Shown here one piece after another: positions 1 to 8,340 of a stretch of 64,000 bases of DNA (positions are counted from its first letter, which is position 1; each line of letters begins with the position of its first letter). Below the pieces are notes generated by a model, which saw nothing but the letters and a program-made list of their open reading frames with translations, had not been told where the DNA came from and did no database searches. Source of the DNA: Microbacterium sp. SORGH_AS_0969 (GTDB lineage: Bacteria > Actinomycetota > Actinomycetes > Actinomycetales > Microbacteriaceae); the NCBI RefSeq assembly GCF_030818255.1, contig NZ_JAUTAG010000001.1:2418001-2482000 (forward strand), read 5' to 3'. The translations under genes and the position numbers were made by a program.

Positions 1-919
1 ACAGCAGAAAGAGCTCGAGCGTCGTGAACGCCGCGGTGAGTTTGAGCGCCGGCTCCGCATCGCGGAGCTTCTGGATCAGCGGCACCCAGCGGTCGTAGGT
101 GGCGGCATCCGTCTGATGCGGCTGCTCGCACGCGAGTGAGAGGTATTCGACGTCGTTGCGGGCGCAGAGGTCGGCGAAGAAGAGAAGCTGGTCCTCCCAG
201 TTCGCGAAGAACGCATCGAGCGAGGCCGGGGTGTAGTTGCCGCGGTAGAACCCGTCGCCCTGGTCGTTCGTGACGATGTGCGGCTTCACGAGCGTGACGC
301 GGACGCCGCGTTCGCGCGCCTGCTGGAAGACCTTGTCGATCCGATCGTCCGAGACGCGGGTGAAGGTCGTGGAGGTCGGATCGGAGATGAAGCAATAGAT
401 GACGAGCGTCGCGTTCGCCCCGAGGCGGGCGATCCGATCCAGTTCTTTCGCCGTGACCGACATCGGCGTGCGCTGGTCGAGGCTCAGCGAGATGCTCAGG
501 TCGCGCTTGAGGGGCGCGACCTTTCCCGCGAAGGTGCGGGTCGACCGCTTCTTGCCCGCGGCGACCTCGAGGGAGAAGCGGTAGGCGCCCTCCTCGGTCG
601 GGCGCCCGACGAGGCTGCCGGCGGCGATGCTCACGCCCGCGGGCAGGGTCCCCGACGTGAGCGTGAGGGTGGCGTCGGCGGCATCCGAGATCCTGCGGAC
701 GACGCTGTCCCACGCGGAGAGGCGAAGGTCTTCGGGGCCGTCGGTGGGTGAGGGGCTGGAGCGCGGCGTCGGCGTGGCAGAGCTCGCTCGCGCGCTCGGC
801 GCGGACATGGGCTTCTCGGGGGCGCCGTGGGTCATCACGGTTGCGGCGGCGACGCTTCCGACACCGAGACCGAGGGCGCCCAGGGTGCCGACGATCATGC
901 TCCGCCGTGACAGCTCCAT
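1..919 (-). CDS. Secreted glycosidase-like protein (TIM-barrel), C-terminus cut by window edge
   Basis: The frame is open from an ATG at 919 to the left edge (306 codons, no stop), so the C-terminus is missing. A GGGAGGGG ribosome site lies just upstream. Residues 1-26 form a signal peptide: SRRSMIVG resembles a twin-arginine motif and is followed by a hydrophobic stretch. A Ser/Thr/Pro-rich linker (about 38-62) and a short beta-rich segment (about 65-125) come next. From about 130 the sequence looks like a glycoside-hydrolase TIM barrel of the GH113-like type (LGANATLVIYCF, VRVTLVKPHI, DVEYLSLACEQPH). The assignment rests on overall pattern; I cannot name substrate or catalytic acids with certainty. 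It is probably exported and acts on an extracellular or cell-wall glycan. Confidence 0.65.
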   Translation of the reverse strand, partial: MELSRRSMIVGTLGALGLGVGSVAAATVMTHGAPEKPMSAPSARASSATPTPRSSPSPTDGPEDLRLSAWDSVVRRISDAADATLTLTSGTLPAGVSIAAGSLVGRPTEEGAYRFSLEVAAGKKRSTRTFAGKVAPLKRDLSISLSLDQRTPMSVTAKELDRIARLGANATLVIYCFISDPTSTTFTRVSDDRIDKVFQQARERGVRVTLVKPHIVTNDQGDGFYRGNYTPASLDAFFANWEDQLLFFADLCARNDVEYLSLACEQPHQTDAATYDRWVPLIQKLRDAEPALKLTAAFTTLELFLL

Positions 920-1062
920 CAAACCCCTCCCGATGCGATGGCTTCGTCGACCGAGAAGAACTCGTGCTCTCCCGCCGGATCAGCGTAGGACGCGCGGATG
1001 AACGGCGTGCCCCGCGAGACCGAATCGTCGGCTTTTCAGGGGCTTCTCTCGGTCGAGCGCGG

Positions 1063-2097
1063 TCAGACCAGCGTGAGTCGCCGCCGACCCGGATCGAGCA
1101 CCCATCGCGGAGCGAGGGGTGCACGCAGATGATCGATCAGGGGTGTGTGCGTCGTCGGGACCCCGGTCGCGCCGCGGAGCCAAACGAAGACGATCAGCGC
1201 GATGAACCCGGTGAGGAGTTTGTCGATCACCGAGGTGAGGAGGTTCGTCGAGAAGGCCGCGGCGACCATCGGCAGCCCCATGGTCTCGAGCGACAGCGTG
1301 ACGGTGTCCGATCCGTGTCCGGAGAAACCGGCGAAGAGCAGCACGTTGAGGGGTGCTCCGACCAGCGAGCACGCGAGGGCCACCAGCAGGTTCAGCTGGA
1401 AGTACCGCACGATGTCGCCGCCCATCCCGAAGCGGCGGACCCCGTACCCCCAGACGAGCGCGCCGACCGCGTTCACGAGCGCGAAGGGTGCGGCCCCGGT
1501 AATCCCGACGGCGACCCCGCACAGGTTCGTCAGCAGACCCATGGCCACGCCGTACCAGGGCCCGAACACGATCGCCGCGACGGCGGTGCCGACCATGTCG
1601 AGGTAGAGGGGCAGATGGAGCTGCTGCACCACGACGAGCCCCACGACGTTCAGCAGGAGGCACCCGACGAGCGTCAGGGGCGCGAAGCGGCGACGGGTGG
1701 GGGCCGCGGGGAGCAGACGGGGTCGCTCGACCGGTGCCGGAGCGTCGACGGCCGGGGTGGGCCGTTGACGAGCGGCGGGTTCGGTGAGGCGGCGCACGCG
1801 GTGGTAGCGCTCGACCCATGTCTCGGCCTCCGCGTCGTTCGCGCCGAGGGCGCGGACGATGTCGTGCACGAGAACCGGATCCATGCGCGATCGTCCCGGG
1901 CGGAAGACGTCGTAGACGGTCGTGCGTGCCGGGTACGCGGATGCGGCGGGAACTCCGCGTGCGATCCGGAGCTCACCCACGCGACGCGCCAGTTCACCGT
2001 ACGAGAGGGGGCCGCGGGCGTCTTTGAAGGCCACGAGGTCGCGCGCGATGCGGTCCAGGGAATCGGGTTGATCCTGCGGTGAGGCGGAGAGGACCAC
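1063..2097 (-). CDS. HTH-domain / ECF-transporter S-component-like membrane fusion protein
   Basis: 344 aa with a GTG start preceded by AAGGGG. Residues about 10-105 look like the small XRE-type helix-turn-helix domain seen at the N-terminus of actinobacterial regulators (LSYGELARRVGELR, then TTVYDVFRPGRSRMDPVLVHDIVRALG). A Pro/Arg linker (about 105-135) leads to six or so hydrophobic segments (about 140-320) resembling the substrate-binding S component of energy-coupling-factor transporters (LYLDMVGTAVAAIVFGPWYG, LNVLLFAGFSG). S components bind vitamins or metals and normally need EcfA/EcfT, which are not nearby. The fusion of a DNA-binding-type domain to a membrane S component suggests a sensor that couples ligand occupancy to transcription, but that is inference. 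It is a single gene, divergent from the membrane protein at 2182. Confidence 0.72.
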   Translation of the reverse strand: MVLSASPQDQPDSLDRIARDLVAFKDARGPLSYGELARRVGELRIARGVPAASAYPARTTVYDVFRPGRSRMDPVLVHDIVRALGANDAEAETWVERYHRVRRLTEPAARQRPTPAVDAPAPVERPRLLPAAPTRRRFAPLTLVGCLLLNVVGLVVVQQLHLPLYLDMVGTAVAAIVFGPWYGVAMGLLTNLCGVAVGITGAAPFALVNAVGALVWGYGVRRFGMGGDIVRYFQLNLLVALACSLVGAPLNVLLFAGFSGHGSDTVTLSLETMGLPMVAAAFSTNLLTSVIDKLLTGFIALIVFVWLRGATGVPTTHTPLIDHLRAPLAPRWVLDPGRRRLTLV

Positions 2098-2181
2098 GGC
2101 AGCCCCTTCTGTCGATCACGGTGGTGCGCTGATCACCCTATCCGCGCGATCCGTCCTCGTTACGCTGGAGTCTTCCCTGTG

Positions 2182-2574
2182 ATGTCGACGCTCCGCGTCG
2201 CGCTCGAAAAGGAGCCCCTCATTCCCGAGTCCCGTATCCGTGCCCTTCGCACCGCGTCCCTCGTCATCGCGGGCCTCGGTGCCTCCGCCACCATGAGCAC
2301 CCTCGGTTCGTGGTGGACACCGCTCATCCTCCTGATCGCCACCGCCGGCGCGCTGCTGGTGGTGTTGCGCACACCGGCCGGGGCGGTGGCATCCCGTGCC
2401 CTGGTGCCGGTGCTCGTCGTCGTGGTGGCGCTGACGGTCGCGGGTGTCCTCGGGGCGCTGGGCGTCCTGCCGAACGGGTGGGTCTGGGCTGCGCTCGGCG
2501 CGTACATCGTGGCGTGGGGCGAGTACCTCGTGTCGCAGACGATCGCGCGCTCGCGGGGGACGACGGCGCGCTGA
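2182..2574 (+). CDS. Small integral membrane protein, unknown function
   Basis: 130 aa from the ATG at 2182; a GTG at 2179 would add one residue. GGAG at 2167-2170 is the likely ribosome site. The protein has about four hydrophobic helices (about 25-45, 48-65, 74-95, 100-118) and an Arg-rich C-terminus that should face the cytoplasm. No catalytic motif is visible and I do not recognise a family. It is divergent from the HTH/ECF-S fusion gene with about 84 bp between the starts, so the two may share a promoter region. Confidence 0.6.
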   Translation: MSTLRVALEKEPLIPESRIRALRTASLVIAGLGASATMSTLGSWWTPLILLIATAGALLVVLRTPAGAVASRALVPVLVVVVALTVAGVLGALGVLPNGWVWAALGAYIVAWGEYLVSQTIARSRGTTAR

Positions 2575-2582
2575 CCGCTCGT

Positions 2583-3482
2583 CTACTCGACGGCGGTGCC
2601 CTGGTGGAAGATGCACCGGGGATGGGGTGAGACGATCCACAGGGACGACCGGCGGCTGACGCGGTCGTCGAAGCGCAGCACGTACTCGAGCAGCACGGTG
2701 TCGGGCGCGACGGTCCGGGCCGCACGTTCCGTCATTGTCCCCGGCGCCTCGCCCGGCTCGTCGCGCAGTGCAGCGATGATCGCTCCCTTGGTCCATCGGC
2801 GTCCGGACTGGCCGACCTCGACGAAGGCGTCGTCGAGCAGTCGGTCGACTTCGGCAGGGACGCGGCGGACGGCCGGGTCGAGCAGGCGTTCCTCGGCGGC
2901 CCAGGCTGCCGCGACCAGCGCGTCGGTATCTTGGACTCGGAACCGTGTGAGGGTATTCGGCACGGGACTCGTGCTCCCGGAGACGTGGTCGCGACGCAGG
3001 GCGCAGTAGGCGACGGATGCCACGGGCTCAGCGCCCTCGACCGGCCACCCGTCGCGGTAGTACGCCTCGCACACCCACCCTCCGCGCTCGAACGCGCGGC
3101 GCATCGCGAGGTTGTCCTCGCGCGTCTGGCCCTCGAGCCGGAGGACATTCACTCGGGTCGAGAACACGCGATCACGCGCCAGCGCGAGGGCCGTCGTTCC
3201 GAAGCCGTGCCCGCGCCAGACCTCGGCGAGGCGGAGGTCGATCATCGCCGTGGCGTCCCCGAGGTCGTCGAGCCGGATGAGCCCGACGCGGCCGCGGTCG
3301 CCGTCGAGCCAGTAGGCCTCGGTGTCGTCGCCGTGCCACGCTCCGTCCTCGATCGCCCGTTCCACGTCTGCGGCCGTGAGACGCGATCGCACGTGGAAGG
3401 GGAAGACGTTCGTCGTGAGGAAAGCGATGAGCTCCGCGCGGTCACGCCGCGACGGATCCATCGGGGTGAGCGACAGGGGCAT
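2583..3482 (-). CDS. GNAT N-acetyltransferase fused to a DUF4440 (NTF2-like) domain
   Basis: 299 aa from an ATG at 3482; MDPSRR seven codons in is an alternative start. The frame stays open further upstream, but that stretch is the antisense of the next gene and is not coding. Residues about 15-165 are a GCN5-related acetyltransferase: RLAEVWRGHGFGTTALALARD is the acetyl-CoA loop, followed by VNVLRLEGQTREDNLAMRRAFERGGW and a Tyr-rich end. Residues about 175-299 resemble the cone-shaped DUF4440/SnoaL-like fold (WAAEERLLDPAVRR, then WTKGAIIAAL and VLLEYVLRF). Substrate is unknown. The pairing suggests the second domain supplies a ligand pocket or dimer interface. Its 3' end converges on the gene ending at 2574 with only 8 bp between. 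Confidence 0.78.
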   Translation of the reverse strand: MPLSLTPMDPSRRDRAELIAFLTTNVFPFHVRSRLTAADVERAIEDGAWHGDDTEAYWLDGDRGRVGLIRLDDLGDATAMIDLRLAEVWRGHGFGTTALALARDRVFSTRVNVLRLEGQTREDNLAMRRAFERGGWVCEAYYRDGWPVEGAEPVASVAYCALRRDHVSGSTSPVPNTLTRFRVQDTDALVAAAWAAEERLLDPAVRRVPAEVDRLLDDAFVEVGQSGRRWTKGAIIAALRDEPGEAPGTMTERAARTVAPDTVLLEYVLRFDDRVSRRSSLWIVSPHPRCIFHQGTAVE

Positions 3483-3516
3483 GCCCCCCCACCGTAGACA
3501 CCCGGGGCACCGATGC

Positions 3517-3556
3517 CGAGGGCCCGGACGCCGAGCGGGTGGCATCCGGGCCCTCG
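3517..3556 (-). terminator. Terminator of the luciferase-like gene
   Basis: A perfect 12-bp inverted repeat (3517-3528 with 3545-3556; arm CGAGGGCCCGGA) with a 16-nt loop lies 10 bp beyond the stop of the gene ending at 3566. No clear U-tract follows, as is common in high-GC actinobacteria. Confidence 0.7.
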
Positions 3557-3565
3557 GGGGATCGA

Positions 3566-4606
3566 TCAGGCGGTGACCGACGTGGTGGTCGGGACCCAGC
3601 CGAGGGCCGGGGCGACGTGGCGCGCGAAGTTCTCGACGAGTCGGAGATTGAACTCGACGCCCATCTGCGACGGGATCGTGAGCATCAGGGTGTCGGCGCT
3701 CATCACGGCGGCGTCGTTCTGCAGCTGCTCGACGAGCACGTCGGGGGTCGCGGCGTAGGTCTTGCCGAAGGTCGAGCGCATGCCGTCGATCACGCCGATC
3801 TGGTCGCTGCCGGCCGAGCCGCCGAAGTACATCTCGTCTTCGGCGGTGACGATCGGGAAGATGCTGCGGCTGACCGAGGTGCGCGGCTCGCCCTCGTGCC
3901 CGGCCTCGCGCCACGCGGCGCGGAACGCGTCGAGTTGCTGCGCTTGCAGGAGGTCGAACGGCGTGCCGTCCGCCTCGGTGAGGAGCGTCGACGACATGAG
4001 GTTGACGCCGACGCGGCCGGCCCACTCGGCGGTCGCCGTCGTGCCGGCGCCCCACCAGATGCGCTTCCGGAGTCCGGGGGAGTGCGGCTCGATGCGCTGC
4101 AGACCGGTGCCGCCGCCGAACGGGCTCATCGGGTCGCGCTCCGCGAGACCCTCGCCGTCGATCGCGCGCAGGAACAGGTCGAAGTGCTCGCGAGCGATGT
4201 CGCCGCCGCGCGGGTCCTGCGAACCCGTGTACCCGAACGCCTCGTATCCGCGCACGACCGTCTCGGGTGACCCACGGCTCACACCGAGGGCGAGGCGGTT
4301 GCCGCTGATCAGGTCGACGGATGCCGCCTCCTCGGCGAGCATGAGCGGGTTCTCATAGCGCATGTCGATGACGCCGGTGCCGACCTCGATGCGCGAGGTG
4401 CGGGCCGCGATCGCCGCGAGCAGGGGCATGGGCGCCGCCTGCTGGCGCGCGAAGTGGTGCACGCGGAACGAAACGCCGTTGACCCCGAGGTCATCCATGC
4501 CCTGGGCGAGGTCGATCGCCTGGAGCATCGAGTCGCCGGCGGTGAGCTGGCGACCGCCGCCGAGGGGGCCGTAGTGGCCGAAGGAGAGTGTGCCGAAGGA
4601 GCGCAT
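3566..4606 (-). CDS. LLM-class flavin-dependent oxidoreductase (luciferase-like)
   Basis: 346 aa, the usual length for single-domain luciferase-like monooxygenases. Recognisable family segments are the N-terminal strand with FGTLSFGHYGPLGGG, FRVHHFARQQAAPMPLLAAIAARTS, IEVGTGVIDMRYENPLMLAEEAASVDLISG (the typical GTGV and AEE..T/VDxxSGGR region) and ALGVSRGSPETVVRGYEAFGY. These proteins use reduced FMN or F420 to oxygenate or reduce small organic substrates; the sequence does not tell the substrate. It is monocistronic with its own terminator at 3517-3556 and is transcribed away from the gene at 4665. Confidence 0.85.
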   Translation of the reverse strand: MRSFGTLSFGHYGPLGGGRQLTAGDSMLQAIDLAQGMDDLGVNGVSFRVHHFARQQAAPMPLLAAIAARTSRIEVGTGVIDMRYENPLMLAEEAASVDLISGNRLALGVSRGSPETVVRGYEAFGYTGSQDPRGGDIAREHFDLFLRAIDGEGLAERDPMSPFGGGTGLQRIEPHSPGLRKRIWWGAGTTATAEWAGRVGVNLMSSTLLTEADGTPFDLLQAQQLDAFRAAWREAGHEGEPRTSVSRSIFPIVTAEDEMYFGGSAGSDQIGVIDGMRSTFGKTYAATPDVLVEQLQNDAAVMSADTLMLTIPSQMGVEFNLRLVENFARHVAPALGWVPTTTSVTA

Positions 4607-4664
4607 GTACGGTGCAACGCGGCATCCGTCAATCTATTCCCACGCATGAACTTGCCGTGACACG

Positions 4665-5423
4665 ATGCACAGGATGGACGCGGATCACGGCAGCGAGCTC
4701 GAGCGTCTTCGCGCGCGGGCGTACGGTCCGAACGCCGACATCGGGGGCGACCCCGCTGCCGTCGCGCGTCTGCGTGAACTCGAAGACCTCGAGCGGATGC
4801 GCACTGTCCCGCTCGAGGCCGAGGCCGAGACCGAGGCGGATCCGGGCGACGACGCCGACGTGCCCCAGCCGGACCCGGAACCGGAGGAGGCGGAGCCCGC
4901 CCCGCGGCGCCCCCTCCTCCGCTCGCGCCGCCGCGTCTGGGTCGCGGCGCTGGCGGTTGCGGGGGTCGTGGCCCTCACGAGCGCCGCCACCGCGGCCGGG
5001 GTCAGCGTCACCGCCGTGGACCGCACCTCGGGGATCGCGCAGACGGACACCCTCACGGTCGATCCCGACGCGGAACTCGGGTCGGCGGGATACCTCGGAT
5101 TCGATCCCGAACAGACCAGGGGGTTCGCCGACTACTACGGGCTGACGGTGTTCTCGGGCGTCTCGCAGATCGACTCCGAGGGCAATCAGGCGGAGTGCCT
5201 CATCGCGCTCGACACCAGCGAGGTGCGCGACGCGGACTCCCCGCGCTCCGCGCCCCGGGGGATCCGGGTCGGTGGCTGCGGCGCCGGTCCTTTCCCGGCG
5301 AGCGTCGAGTTCATCGTGACGTCGTCGTTCCCCGAGCCGTTCCGCGCCCGCTATCCCGTGGGCACGGCGATGCAGTTCGTGCTCGACGACGGCGACGTCG
5401 GGGTCTTCAGCGCCGACGGTTGA
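4665..5423 (+). CDS. Single-pass membrane-anchored protein with acidic N-terminal region
   Basis: 252 aa; MDADHG three codons downstream is an alternative start. Residues 1-80 are hydrophilic and strongly acidic (runs of E/D/P). An Arg-rich stop-transfer signal (LLRSRRRVW) precedes one transmembrane helix (about 90-110). The remainder (about 115-252) is probably extracytoplasmic and holds two cysteines (ECLIAL and GGCGAG) that could form a disulphide. No family is recognised. The topology resembles actinobacterial membrane proteins with a cytoplasmic tail and an outside sensor or binding domain. Confidence 0.62.
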   Translation: MHRMDADHGSELERLRARAYGPNADIGGDPAAVARLRELEDLERMRTVPLEAEAETEADPGDDADVPQPDPEPEEAEPAPRRPLLRSRRRVWVAALAVAGVVALTSAATAAGVSVTAVDRTSGIAQTDTLTVDPDAELGSAGYLGFDPEQTRGFADYYGLTVFSGVSQIDSEGNQAECLIALDTSEVRDADSPRSAPRGIRVGGCGAGPFPASVEFIVTSSFPEPFRARYPVGTAMQFVLDDGDVGVFSADG

Positions 5424-5443
5424 GTCGAGGAGCGGTGGCGGTC

Positions 5444-5520
5444 CATCTGCATGACCGGTGGGGCGGGTGGGGCGCCCGGACCTCCGCGAGAGCACTCCCG
5501 CCCCTCGGATCATGCAGATG
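5444..5520. repeat. 77-bp imperfect palindrome (long hairpin)
   Basis: The outer arms are perfectly complementary over 11 bp (5444-5454 CATCTGCATGA with 5510-5520 TCATGCAGATG). Pairing resumes inside between GGGGCGGG and CCCGCCCC, giving a stem of about 23 bp. It sits between two co-directional genes and could terminate the gene ending at 5423. It is longer than a normal terminator and resembles the other palindromic elements of this window. Confidence 0.7.
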
Positions 5521-5568
5521 AGCCACGCCCCCATCGGGCGAGACCCCGGCGGATGAGAGGGTGGAACA

Positions 5569-8220
5569 GTGACCCCCCTCCTCGAGCACGTGCCCGCCGG
5601 CAGCGATCCGGATGCCGTGTACCTCGGCTTCGTCGAGTGGGCGGCCTCGCGCGGGCTGACGCTCTACCCCGCGCAGGACGAGGCGATCATCGAGATCGTC
5701 TCGGGCGCGAACGTGATTCTGTCGACACCGACGGGGACGGGGAAGTCACTCGTCGCGGTCGCCGCGCACGCGGCATCCCTCGCCCGGGGTGGCCGCAGCT
5801 ACTACACGGCCCCGATCAAGGCGCTCGTGAGCGAGAAGTTCTTCGCGTTGGTCGACATCTTCGGTGCCGAGAACGTCGGCATGGTCACGGGCGATTCGTC
5901 GGTCAACGCCGACGCGCCGATCGTGTGCTGCACGGCGGAGATCCTCGCGAACCTCGCCCTGCGCCAGGGGGCCGACGCCGTCCCCACGGCCTCTCCAGAC
6001 GCCGCTGGCGCGGCGCCCGGAGCCTCGGGCCGCGTGGGCCCAGTCGACCAGGTCGTCATGGACGAGTTCCACTACTACGGCGAAGCCGACCGGGGCTGGG
6101 CGTGGCAGGTGCCGCTGCTGTTGCTGAACCGCGCGCAGTTCATCCTCATGTCGGCGACGCTCGGCGACGTCGAGGACATCGCCGACGACCTCTCGCGCCG
6201 CACGGACCGGCCCACCGCGCGGGTCACCGGTGTCGAGCGCCCTGTGCCGCTGCACTTCGAGTACGCCCGCACGCCCGTCCACGAGACGGTCCAGGAACTG
6301 CTCGACACCAAGCAGGCGCCGATATACGTCGTCCACTTCTCCCAGGCGGCGGCGATGGAGCGAGCGCAGGCGCTGTCGTCGATCCGCATCATCGGCCGCG
6401 AGCAGCGCGACGAGATCGCCGAGGCGATCGGCGGCTTCCGCTTCACGACCGGCTTCGGCAAGACGCTGTCGCGCTACGTGCGCGCCGGCATCGGCGTGCA
6501 CCACGCCGGTATGCTGCCGCGCTACCGCCGCCTCGTCGAGACGCTCGCGCAGCGCGGCCTGCTGCGCGTGATCTGCGGCACCGACACCCTGGGCGTCGGC
6601 ATCAACGTGCCGATCCGCACCGTGCTCATGACCGCGCTGACGAAGTACGACGGCACGCGCATGCGCCAGCTGTCGGCGCGCGAGTTCCACCAGATCGCCG
6701 GACGGGCGGGGCGTGCGGGCTACGACACCGCCGGCACGGTCGTCGTCATGGCGCCCGATCACGAGATCGAGAACGCCGCTCAAATCCTCAAGGCCGGCGA
6801 CGACCTCAAGAAGCAGAAGAAGATCGTGCGCAAGAAGGCGCCGCAGGGCTTCGTCAACTGGACGGAGCAGAGCTACGACCGCCTCGTCGCGGCCGAGCCC
6901 GAGCCGCTCGTGCCGCAGATGAAGCTCAGCGCCGCGATGCTCATCAACGTCATCGCCCGCGGCGGCGACGTCTTCGGAAACGTCCGCTCTCTCGTGTTCG
7001 ACAACCACGAGCCCCGCGCCCGGCAGTACGAGCTCGCGCGGCGGGCGATCGCGATCTTCCGCACCCTCGTGCAGGCGGGCGTGGTCGAGGTCATTCCCGC
7101 GCGTGAGGGGTCAGTTTCTGTCGCTTCCGAGGGGTCGGAAGCGACAGAAACTGACCCCTCGCGCATCAGGCTCACCGTCGACCTGCAGCCCAACTTCGCG
7201 CTCAACCAGCCGCTGTCGCCGTTCGCGCTCGCGGCGATCGAGATGCTCGACCCCGAGGTCGAGCTGGGCAGGGGCCCGGATGCCACGCCCCCGGCGTCGT
7301 CGGTCGGCACGGGGCACTACGCGCTCGACGTCGTCAGCGTCATCGAGGCGACGCTCGACGATCCGCGCCCGATCCTGTCGCAACAGCAGTTCCGCGCGCG
7401 CGGCGAGGCGGTCGCGGCGATGAAGCGCGAGGGTATCGAGTACGACGAGCGCATGGAGTTGCTCGAGGAGATCACCTGGCCGAAGCCGCTGGACGAGCTG
7501 CTCGCGCAGGCGTACGAGGTCTTCGCCTCCAGCCAGCCCTGGATCCGCGACTTCGAACTGTCGCCCAAGTCGGTCGTGCGCGACATGTTCGAGCGGGCGT
7601 GCTCGTTCGGCGAGTACGTGTCGCTGTATCAGCTCGCCCGGAGCGAGGGGTTGGTGCTGCGGTACCTCAGCGACGCGTACCGGGCGATCCGCCAGACCGT
7701 GCCGGTGGATGCGCAGACGCCCGACCTGCTCGACCTGATCGCCTGGCTCGGAGAACTGGTGCGCCAGGTCGACTCGAGCCTCGTCGACGAGTGGGAGCAG
7801 CTCATCAATCCTGCCGACGACCCGTCCGCCCCGGTGGTGCCGCCCGCGCCGCCGTCGATCCTCACGAACCGCCGCGCGTTCGTCGTGCTCGTGCGTAACG
7901 AGATGTTCCGGCGCGTGCAGCTCGCTGCCCTGCAGAAGGACGAGGAGCTCGTCGAGCTCGACCCCGACGTCGACTGGCCCGGCGTGCTCGACCGCTACTT
8001 CGACGAGCACGACGCGATCGGCACGGGCGGTGCCGCGCGTTCGTCGGCGTACGTCGACATCGACGAGTCGGCCGCCGCCGAGGGCATCTGGCGCGTCGAG
8101 CAGACGATCGACGACCCCGCGGGCGACCACGACTGGCGCATCCGTGCCGAGGTCGACCTCGCCGCCTCCGAGGAGGAGGGGACCGCGATCGTGCGGGTCA
8201 CCGAGGTGCTGCGGCTCTGA
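5569..8220 (+). CDS. DEAD/DEAH-box helicase with DUF3516 C-terminal domain
   Basis: 883 aa from GTG with GAGAGGG upstream. Superfamily 2 motifs are clear: Walker A TPTGTGKS at 53-60, Walker B in the variant form DEFH near 165, SAT near 194, and motif VI HQIAGRAGRAGYDTAG near 373-388. A basic stretch (KKQKKIVRKKAP) follows. The C-terminal half (about 440-883) matches the actinobacterial DUF3516 extension of this helicase family, related to Ski2/Mtr4-like RNA helicases. The likely role is ATP-dependent unwinding of structured RNA in the cytoplasm. Codons about 513-531 are encoded by a perfect 26-bp palindrome (7105-7160), giving the low-complexity peptide REGSVSVASEGSEATETDPS, which looks like an insertion between domains. 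The gene is otherwise intact and monocistronic. Confidence 0.9.
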   Translation: MTPLLEHVPAGSDPDAVYLGFVEWAASRGLTLYPAQDEAIIEIVSGANVILSTPTGTGKSLVAVAAHAASLARGGRSYYTAPIKALVSEKFFALVDIFGAENVGMVTGDSSVNADAPIVCCTAEILANLALRQGADAVPTASPDAAGAAPGASGRVGPVDQVVMDEFHYYGEADRGWAWQVPLLLLNRAQFILMSATLGDVEDIADDLSRRTDRPTARVTGVERPVPLHFEYARTPVHETVQELLDTKQAPIYVVHFSQAAAMERAQALSSIRIIGREQRDEIAEAIGGFRFTTGFGKTLSRYVRAGIGVHHAGMLPRYRRLVETLAQRGLLRVICGTDTLGVGINVPIRTVLMTALTKYDGTRMRQLSAREFHQIAGRAGRAGYDTAGTVVVMAPDHEIENAAQILKAGDDLKKQKKIVRKKAPQGFVNWTEQSYDRLVAAEPEPLVPQMKLSAAMLINVIARGGDVFGNVRSLVFDNHEPRARQYELARRAIAIFRTLVQAGVVEVIPAREGSVSVASEGSEATETDPSRIRLTVDLQPNFALNQPLSPFALAAIEMLDPEVELGRGPDATPPASSVGTGHYALDVVSVIEATLDDPRPILSQQQFRARGEAVAAMKREGIEYDERMELLEEITWPKPLDELLAQAYEVFASSQPWIRDFELSPKSVVRDMFERACSFGEYVSLYQLARSEGLVLRYLSDAYRAIRQTVPVDAQTPDLLDLIAWLGELVRQVDSSLVDEWEQLINPADDPSAPVVPPAPPSILTNRRAFVVLVRNEMFRRVQLAALQKDEELVELDPDVDWPGVLDRYFDEHDAIGTGGAARSSAYVDIDESAAAEGIWRVEQTIDDPAGDHDWRIRAEVDLAASEEEGTAIVRVTEVLRL
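7105..7160. repeat. Perfect 26-bp inverted repeat inside the helicase gene
   Basis: The left arm 7105-7130 starts GAGGGGTCAGTTTCTGTCGC, and the right arm 7135-7160 is its exact reverse complement. The loop is GGGG. Pairing extends outward by three more bases (7101-7103 with 7162-7164) after one G-T pair. The element is translated in frame without a stop. Confidence 0.95.
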
Positions 8221-8340
8221 CCGTTCCTCCCCAGGGGGTATGGGGTGAATTCCTTCCCGGGATGGCGCCCTCCCGGGCCCGGCCGAAGCATCGGTCGCCT
8301 AGAGTCGTGCCATCCCGGTGAAAGAAAGAAGGAGCCGCTC

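Noticed and set aside
2098..2181. Vitamin riboswitch before the ECF S-component fusion gene
   Set aside because: The 84-bp gap is too short and shows no recognisable conserved element.
2583..4055. A 490-aa minus-strand protein including the GNAT gene
   Set aside because: Its N-terminal 190 residues are an out-of-frame shadow of the luciferase-like gene; the real start is the ATG at 3482.
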